Program-made: the position numbers and the translations under genes
Shown here: in pieces, positions 50,531 through 64,000 of the stretch
Numbering within the stretch: the first letter of the stretch is position 1
How the letters are laid out: every line of letters begins with the position of its first letter
The notes under the pieces: model-generated
Told to the model about the DNA's origin: nothing
Database searches by the model: none
The model's input: the letters and a program-made list of their open reading frames with translations, nothing else
NCBI RefSeq assembly: GCF_964204645.1
Contig: NC_134028.1
Coordinates: 7,357,001 to 7,421,000 of the forward strand
From: Tubulanus polymorphus
Lineage: Eukaryota; Nemertea; Palaeonemertea; Tubulaniformes; Tubulanidae
Length of the DNA: 64,000 nt
Direction of reading: 5' to 3'

Positions 50531-51540
50531 GCAAATTTGTATATGGACCCAATCAGATCAGCCTCTGGCCCTAGTAGGCAAGGATTCACTTACCATGATG
50601 GTCCACAAAATGGCTTAATTACCATCCATGTCACGTTGTCCGACTTCACGTTTTCAATTTGTTTTATTTCGGTTTATATATGGCATTGTCACAAAATAGA
50701 CAATATTCCTCATTTATGCATGCGCGTTGCTATATACATGGACAAACCCATATTAATATGTACATTGGTCAATAGAAACTTTTACGAAGTATCTGGGTGT
50801 AATATTTACCGACGTGGTATTTGCATATATATCGATAACGTATTAATCGTCCATCAATTGGCAAAAAGATTGATGACATTCTTCCTTTTTGGATTGTATT
50901 CAGTGCCCCGAACGGGTTAAAAGACACCTGCGTAGAGAAACGGTGATATTTGTGAGGTTGAGCGCGCGAGTACCGGGTACTTAAAGCCGGGGATTTCGCC
51001 TATTGGGTCATCATTTTGCGAGTGTATAGCGTAGTTGGCCCCAGATATAATTTAACATTATATATTATTATTGATTTCAAGAATAAAAAATAAACAACGG
51101 TTTCATCGGAGTTGGAGCTTTGTCGTCTTATCTACCGAGGACCTGGAGCTGAAAGTCGCAGGTCATCAACGGAATCTGCGACACGTATTATTCGCGCGGA
51201 AAATCGAGCTAGTACCCGACCGACAAGTAAAAATTCTAGTCGTTATAGGTGGTATCCTATAATTGTCTATATGTACACAAATTCGTCGGGACGTGTAAAA
51301 TAGACTCTACACATAAATTAGAAAATATTGTGTATTTTTTTACGTTGAATATAGAATCTTTCATAGAAGGTAACACAAATAGCCGATTCAGTTATTACAC
51401 ATGACGTGTATACCACATTGGAAGCAACAGGTAGTTGAATTCACTGGAAAAACTGTGGTTGAACGTGTTTTGTTTTTGGTAGAAGTTTCCGACATTTTTG
51501 TGTTTCTCGCTGTTTCTTCCAACTATATCCCGATAAAAAG

Positions 51541-56762
<5,222 letters not shown>

Positions 56763-58602
56763 AAAAGGAAAGAGCCCCGTTAATCGAAGGCGTAATCAAT
56801 GCGCCATCGGTCGCGAGAAAATGCACCAGGAGAGCTTTGATACTGGTGAATTAGTGAATTGATTGCAATATTGCAAGGAAAATGTGATTATTGGATGCTG
56901 AAGATTTTGAAATCGGATGACATTTTTCTTGATCACGAACAACGCTTTGAAATAAGAAATTTTTCGTTTCAGAAATGTCTACGGATTCACGTTCAAGTGA
57001 TTTTAATTCAAACCACTGACAACTTATAAGCACGCTTTATCCAGTAGAAAACAAAAAACACGTCAGCACCTAGTTCCACAGGTAGAGTTCAAGTCTGAGT
57101 TGAAGTCAGACATTTCCAAACATTTAACTCCGAGTTTTACCCCAGAATGATATGGAATCAAAATGCTTCCTAATAATATTTGACGTTCAGTTTATGTGTC
57201 CATATAAAAACCTAAACGAATGAATGAGTTGCCAATTCGTTCAAATCGCTCCGAACGGGCTCTATACCGGAATGACTGTGACGTCTGTCTTGAAATAACG
57301 ACCTCAAACCAGAAAGATGACGTGTCTTCGAAGTTACGAATAAGATTAAATAACGGCCCGAAGAGCAATTCGATGAAAAATTCTTAGCTTTCGGAACGTT
57401 TAGTGTAGTTGCCAAATCGTCTCTCAATCAATAAAAAGACGAGTTGAAATATATACTTCGATAGACTTTTCATGATAATGTCCGAAGGTGAAGGCAAAGT
57501 CATAAATCGAGAAATTCTTCGCAAACGATGCGTTGATATTTACAGAAATTTCATATTTACAGCAAGTTCATTGTTAGACGAAGATCCCTTAACAGTTTTA
57601 GAGATTTACCATCCCTACTGAAATTGTATTTCATTGCAGTAGTTCAACGTCGGCAACCATTTTATAACAAAGTGTATTGATTTTCTTTACTAAAAATGGA
57701 TATGTATGATAGGAAAAAAATTGAAAATATTTTCAGTTCGACGTAAGAAAACAAACAAAACATTTCAAAGAATGGACCGCGAATGCGTTGAAAATAATAT
57801 CTTAAATAATATTTTTGCAACTCTGAATAAATTCAAGACGGCTGTTTTTTGGTTCCGTATTGAACACATTCGAAGTGATCTGTACGGAGTCGCCTCGATA
57901 ATCAGGTTGAAGGGAATGAAACCTTGGGTTAGGGATTCCTTGCGACCCCGAAATGTAGCGCTTCCTATAACACTCCATTCAAACAAACACACATACAAAC
58001 CACGGACACACGCTTATCTTTCATCGGGAGGGTTCCAACGCAACTGGCAAACATCGTCAACCGTTTTTAATGTTTTTGTTTTTTTTAGTACGTGTGAAGC
58101 CAGTAGTGGGACACTGTAAATCGGTTGATTGAAAGCTGAAATCAGTGATATGTTACCGAGGGTCATCACGGTTAGATCGGAGTTCTTTTGAATTCACGAC
58201 AGAATCTAAGAACCATTCGGATATTATACAAACACTCATTCGCTCACAATTTCTGAACTAATATGACTAATTCCAGAATCAAGGCATCATTTATATACCC
58301 AAAAAGCTTTGACTATGGCTGCATTCGCAATTTGGTCCTGGTATCCGATAAGAGATTTGATATAACAAATAACTAGGACCTTCTTTTTTTTCTTTCGAAT
58401 TAACGAAATGAATTATGTCTGTTACGATTTATGACAAGCGAATCCAGAGACTTTGAGTCCTGTGGGTCAGTGGTCCCTAACTAACTTCCTAATCTTTTTC
58501 ATCTCGTTGTCTTATAACTATATATATACGACTATTGGTTGTTAGGTTATATGATAGGATCAATAACATAAGGAAAAACCCCAAGCACTATCCACTCTCA
58601 TG

Positions 58603-58690
58603 CCATCCTCCCTCGCAGGTGGCGAACCTGATGACGGCTACGGTATACGTGAGACGGCCACGGTATACGTGACCAAGGCGCACAAGCCCA
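58603..58690 (-). repeat. SINE-like element, left member of inverted pair
   Basis: Minus-strand reading contains CATCAGGTTCGCCACCTGCG and the GAGGGAGGATG tail. It also holds a tandemly doubled ACGGTATACGTGA module (plus strand 58639-58672). It faces the fragment at 58795-58825. Confidence 0.5.
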
Positions 58691-58794
58691 TTTTCAGTCC
58701 AGTTTCACTGAAAATAGTTCAAACTAATATTTGAATGTATGAGGTAAGTAAAACTGACGAAACTAAACGTCTAGTTAAACTATTTTTGTGAAAC

Positions 58795-58825
58795 TGGGCT
58801 CGGAATCCTGATCGAGGGAGGATAC
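58795..58825 (+). repeat. SINE-like tail, right member of inverted pair
   Basis: Reads GGCTCGGAATCCTGATCGAGG then GAGGATAC. Between this and the left member, CAGTTTCACTGAAAATAGTT pairs with AACTATTTTTGTGAAACTG, so the two copies are joined by a foldback of ~120 bp. Confidence 0.5.
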
Positions 58826-60644
58826 AATACCATACATACATACTTCAGTTTCTACTAACACAAACGTACTCATCAACAGATCACAAGACCACATAAGAAC
58901 TAACGGACAAATCTTATTTATAATATGTATATATATCAATTTATTTCTTATCATGTATTTATTCATTTACTCGTTTTATTACTTCATTTATTGCGACTAC
59001 GAACAGATATTGATGATGATAGATTATGTCGATGTCCTGAATTCACGCGCCAGGCAAAGACAGGGAAATAGAAGAAGTCTGCTAGCTGCCCCTCAGACAA
59101 AAAACACTTCGGCGAGTTTTAATTCCCCAAATGCTTTTGTTGACGTTAAGTACATCGTATAATGTCACTTTTCACGGGAAACTAGACACAGTATTCACTA
59201 CGACTTCTCGAGTATCAAGTAACGGGAAGTCAAGTGTTAGTTAAGTACTGATCAATGTAGTGGGCTAATGGCGCCTCTTCAAGAACGTACATATATATAA
59301 AGCTCTTCTTTCTAAACGCATCCATCACATTCGTACGATTATATCACTACTGACAACATGACCAGCATTTTATCATCATTTTTGCACATTTTGCTACAAT
59401 CTTTTGACTAAACTGTTTCATGTACATATTTGTATATCATTCATTCTCACCACACACCAGGTCAATCTCTCCAAGCATTCATCCACACGAGAGTCGTCTA
59501 TGCTTCATATTTGATAGCCAACGACACTATAATTCTTTCAAAGCTTTTTTCCTCATTTTCTGTAACTAATCATCTAGAATCACGTACCAGCATCCGCTGC
59601 TTTTTAATGTCAATTCGAAGAGTTAGGAATGACCGAAAATGTCATATATTTTCCAGCTACCGAGCTGGATAGGAGCTGATAAGTAAGTTTTTGGATGAGT
59701 TTGACGAAGTTGCAAATCAAACTAAATAAATGAGTGAATGGAACGAAAATTTTAATCAAGTTTAACTGATAGATCAGCGAAAAGGTCAATCTAAGTCATC
59801 CACGACTCGGGACTAACGATTCAATTCCACGTATATATTCAATGCGCCAGATACCTGTAGTGAGAACACTGAAAATCTTGCAACTATCAATATCGTTTTT
59901 TTGAAAACTTCATGACCACAAGTTCTTTAATAGTTCACTATTATTTTCTTAATTACTATCGACCACACGCTTTTTTTGTTATAACTGTCGGGAACCCCAC
60001 CAACGTCACTCTGAAAAAGTAACCACCGTTGCATTTAAACCATAGCTAATAGAAAATTCGATTTAAAACCAGAAACGTCGGGGCCTTCGAAGAATAGTTG
60101 TGGAATGAAATTTGTGATTCGATTAGATGAGGTTAAATGAAATTATACGTCCAAATCTCTCGGGTAACTTTTTTAAGAGAATCGGAACAATTGAAACGGT
60201 AGGAACTAGTTTATCATGTCGCACAGCCTGCAGTATTATGTACGACACACCAACGTGTTTTCCATTTTATTTCAGCGTCGCCATGTAAGTCAACAGCGTG
60301 ATCAAGTGTCTCGAATTCTAGGCAATATCGCGCCAGCAGCATTGTCTCAGAAATCTGAGCGCGATAATGCACATACCCTCAACAGGAAACGGGTCTATTT
60401 AGATACGTTGTGTATTTTGCCGATTTTCCATTCGTTCATAAAACATCCAGATCGGTTCACTTGTCTACCCGATGAAGAAGTGCACTTGGCGCCACTTTAC
60501 TTTCTAACGAGCGCAGATTACGAGCTGAATCGTTCAGAGCCTATTCGTTCAGGCAGCTCTTTAGCTCTCGCTTCGCCGTTTCACGCGTTTTTCTTAACAC
60601 GATGAAGAATTTAGCAATCGCTCTCGCGCCGTTTTCCGTCCGTT

Positions 60645-61724
60645 TCATAGACCGTTTTCGGTGGTTTGACCCATCGATTTCAGAGATGTAGCGCCCGTGA
60701 GCAGAGGCCGAGTGTTCGTTCGTTCGAAATCGGTATTGCGCATGGCCGTGTTCGCGTTCAAACAGAGAACCTTGCGGAAACCTTTGCGGAAGTTCTCCGA
60801 CAAAAACGCGTATAATATAGGATTTATACAGCTGTTGAGGTAGGAGAGAACCTGCCCCAAAGTTTGCATGATGACGAACAGTTCGTCCATTCTGGCCTTC
60901 GAGTTCCACTGCAACATAAACATTACCTGATTAGGAAGCCAACATAATGCAAATATCACAACGACGATAATGACCATGCGTGATACGCGTTTTTTCGACC
61001 GCACAGTCTCAGCCGAATGAGACAAACGTGGAGCTACGCCGTATAACAGACGGTTTAACATGAACCCATACAGTAGGCACACGAGAGTCAACGGCAGTGT
61101 GTAGCCCATTCCGAAAAATATTCCGAATACGATTCGCGGCGCTTTGTTATTGGGATCTTTAACGTTTTTGAATGTGCACGTCGATCGGTTCTCGTCATAG
61201 AACATGTAGTCCAATTCGGTGTACAACGTTAGAACCGGCGTGTTCGTAACGAGTATCACAATCCACAGGACGATCACGCAGATATAGGCGTTGCGTTCGG
61301 TGCGGTAATTCATCGCCCATATGGCGTGCACGACGGCCAGGTATCGATCGAAAGACATCAGCACGAGCGTATAAACACTGGCGTACGCCGTTACGAACAT
61401 CATGTACTGGACGACTTTACACCACAAGTCGCCGAACGGCCAAACTTTCAGAGCGTAGTTACTCGCGGTGAACGGTACGCAAATGACTATAAACGATAAG
61501 TCGGCTATGGCCAAACTGATGATCAGAATGTTCGTCGTATTTCGCATTTGTTTATTCGAAACGACGACTATGATAACGAGAACATTGCCCACAAATCCGA
61601 TCACTGATATCATACAGAATATAACTGGCACGACGATAGCGATGACTTTTTCGAAATAGAAGTCGGCCTCCGAAGCGGTTGAGTTAGTCATGTTCCCGGG
61701 GGGTTCTGTAGAGTTTTCGTACAT
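60645..61724 (-). CDS. Allatostatin-A (buccalin)/galanin-type neuropeptide receptor
   Basis: Intronless 359-residue class A GPCR. N-glycosylation sites at Asn4, Asn11 and Asn14. TM1 GN (46-47); TM2 LAIAD (71-75); the loop-1 signature WPFGDLWC (95-102) with Cys102, paired to Cys183; TM3 SFDRYLAVVHAI with DRY at 126-128; TM6 FALCWLP (258-264); TM7 NSCINPILYAF (297-307) with NPxxY intact; helix 8 NFRKGFRKVLC with a palmitoylation-type Cys321. VPFTASNY, VVQYMMFVTAYASVYTLVLMS and SENFRKGF are the strings expected of AstA receptors, the protostome counterparts of galanin receptors. Coupling to Gi/Go and inhibition of neurons or muscle are known for the family. No adjacent peptide precursor is present. 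Codon use is GC-richer than in the orphan GPCRs, consistent with a conserved, expressed gene. Confidence 0.93.
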   Translation of the reverse strand: MYENSTEPPGNMTNSTASEADFYFEKVIAIVVPVIFCMISVIGFVGNVLVIIVVVSNKQMRNTTNILIISLAIADLSFIVICVPFTASNYALKVWPFGDLWCKVVQYMMFVTAYASVYTLVLMSFDRYLAVVHAIWAMNYRTERNAYICVIVLWIVILVTNTPVLTLYTELDYMFYDENRSTCTFKNVKDPNNKAPRIVFGIFFGMGYTLPLTLVCLLYGFMLNRLLYGVAPRLSHSAETVRSKKRVSRMVIIVVVIFALCWLPNQVMFMLQWNSKARMDELFVIMQTLGQVLSYLNSCINPILYAFLSENFRKGFRKVLCLNANTAMRNTDFERTNTRPLLTGATSLKSMGQTTENGL

Positions 61725-63320
<1,596 letters not shown>

Positions 63321-64000
63321 TCAAATGAATACATATCTTGCCCCAGTCACGGCCGCACGACAACACAGAACACGTATTATCGTTGGGAATCCGCTAACGT
63401 ATACACAATTACTTTACGGATTTATACTTGCGCACGCTTTGATTAATGAAAAGGGTTTTGCGGAGAGGCAAAATGCGGTAATTATACCAGCGAAAGCAAG
63501 ATTATTACGTACTCAGTAATTCTGGCGCGGATATTCTTCGAATTCGTTTTTGCGCGTTGTATATTACCGATTGATATATATCACGCTAATATGAATATAC
63601 CCATCTCATCAACAAAGAACTTATGAACTTTCGTCGCTTGTCATTCCAGTTATTAAGTTCCATATATAACAAAAGATATCGATACCAATGTTTTCGCGAC
63701 CCTTATCGACTTAATATAAGGTCTCGTAAATTATATTGTGTAGGACACAATTCCAAGCGGACAATACGTTGACCAGCAATGAATAATGATCGGCACTTAA
63801 ACATATTATGAAATATGGACCGAGTGAGAGGAGAGAGAGGGAGAGAGAGAGAGGGGGAGAGAGAGGGAGAGAGAACCGGATGAAATATGAACCATTATCT
63901 CACAGACGTTCTAATCAGATAAATTCCTTTAGCACACGGGTAACGACTGCGCGGCGTTGGTGGCGCGATCGCCGCTAGAATATTTACGGGGCACGCCGAG
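63321..64000. other. Terminal intergenic stretch
   Basis: Unique sequence with a GA-rich low-complexity tract at 63826-63873. No gene seen. Confidence 0.6.
63826..63873. repeat. GA-rich low-complexity tract
   Basis: Nearly uninterrupted GAGAG/GGGAG purine run of about 48 bases on the plus strand. Confidence 0.95.

Larger units (their letters stand above)
45596..51540. other. Gene-poor region
   Basis: Nearly 6 kb without a supported gene. It contains foldbacks at 46330-46465 and 48870-48982 and a SINE-like piece at 50457-50530. A minus-strand segment near 47.2-47.3 kb reads like a signal-anchor helix (FLRFRFFYLLIGASIIFTVF) but has no ATG and no downstream exons. A 102-residue minus-strand frame ends at 48484 and is not recognisable. 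Confidence 0.5.
56763..60644. other. Intergenic region upstream of the tandem array to AstA receptor
   Basis: Four kilobases with only short frames, none with codon or domain character. Contains an inverted SINE-like pair near 58.6-58.8 kb. The last part probably includes the 3' UTR of the minus-strand receptor gene. Confidence 0.55.

Noticed and set aside
57706-58119. 137-residue plus-strand frame
   Set aside because: Composition looks like translated intergenic DNA, with no domain and no conserved pattern.
60216-60605. 129-residue plus-strand frame next to the AstA receptor
   Set aside because: Lies antisense to the likely receptor 3' UTR and has no domain character.

Overview
This is a eukaryotic, intron-bearing genome segment with no prokaryotic features. 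The gene set points to a bilaterian invertebrate, most likely a marine spiralian (mollusc, annelid or brachiopod grade). It holds an allatostatin-A/buccalin-type receptor, an ELOVL6-type elongase, an astacin with a C-terminal ShKT domain, PDXDC1 and TBATA orthologues, and orphan rhodopsin-like receptors of the kind expanded in lophotrochozoans. Exons are mostly 60-250 bp with GT-AG introns. I reconstructed the multi-exon genes by hand and checked reading phase at almost every junction.

Layout. 1.6-13.7 kb (-): PDXDC1 orthologue, about 22 coding exons. 13.7-16.3 kb: intergenic, with a 0.9-kb higher-order minisatellite. 16.3-21.1 kb (-): an unusual intron-rich gene joining an SGNH/GDSL-esterase domain to zinc-binding motifs and a C-terminal PHD finger, with a 550-bp foldback in its first intron. 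23.0-23.9 kb (-): orphan GPCR. 24.5-25.1 kb (-): two 3' exons of a WAP-domain secreted protein. 26.3-27.7 kb (+): intronless ELOVL6 whose 3' UTR carries a foldback element. 29.0-32.8 kb (-): secreted astacin metalloprotease, 10 coding exons, 350 residues. 34.0-39.9 kb (+): two copies of a 2.3-kb segmental duplication, each with one intact GPCR and one GPCR relic, separated by (AT)n arrays. 40.4-45.6 kb (-): TBATA orthologue. 45.6-51.5 kb: gene-poor, with small foldback and SINE-like copies. 51.5-56.8 kb: four tandem copies of a roughly 1.1-kb unit with internal (AT)n arrays. 60.6-61.7 kb (-): allatostatin-A-type receptor. 63.1-63.3 kb: a long (AT)n array.

The genes do not form an operon or a shared pathway. 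The most interesting items are the SGNH-PHD gene, whose domain pair is otherwise known from CR1-type retrotransposon proteins, and the young GPCR pair whose amino-acid differences cluster around extracellular loop 2. A CRE-containing 47-bp segment is also shared, in opposite orientation, by the 5' ends of two unrelated genes. Repeats (SINE-like fragments, MITEs, foldbacks, microsatellites, tandem units) explain much of the rest.
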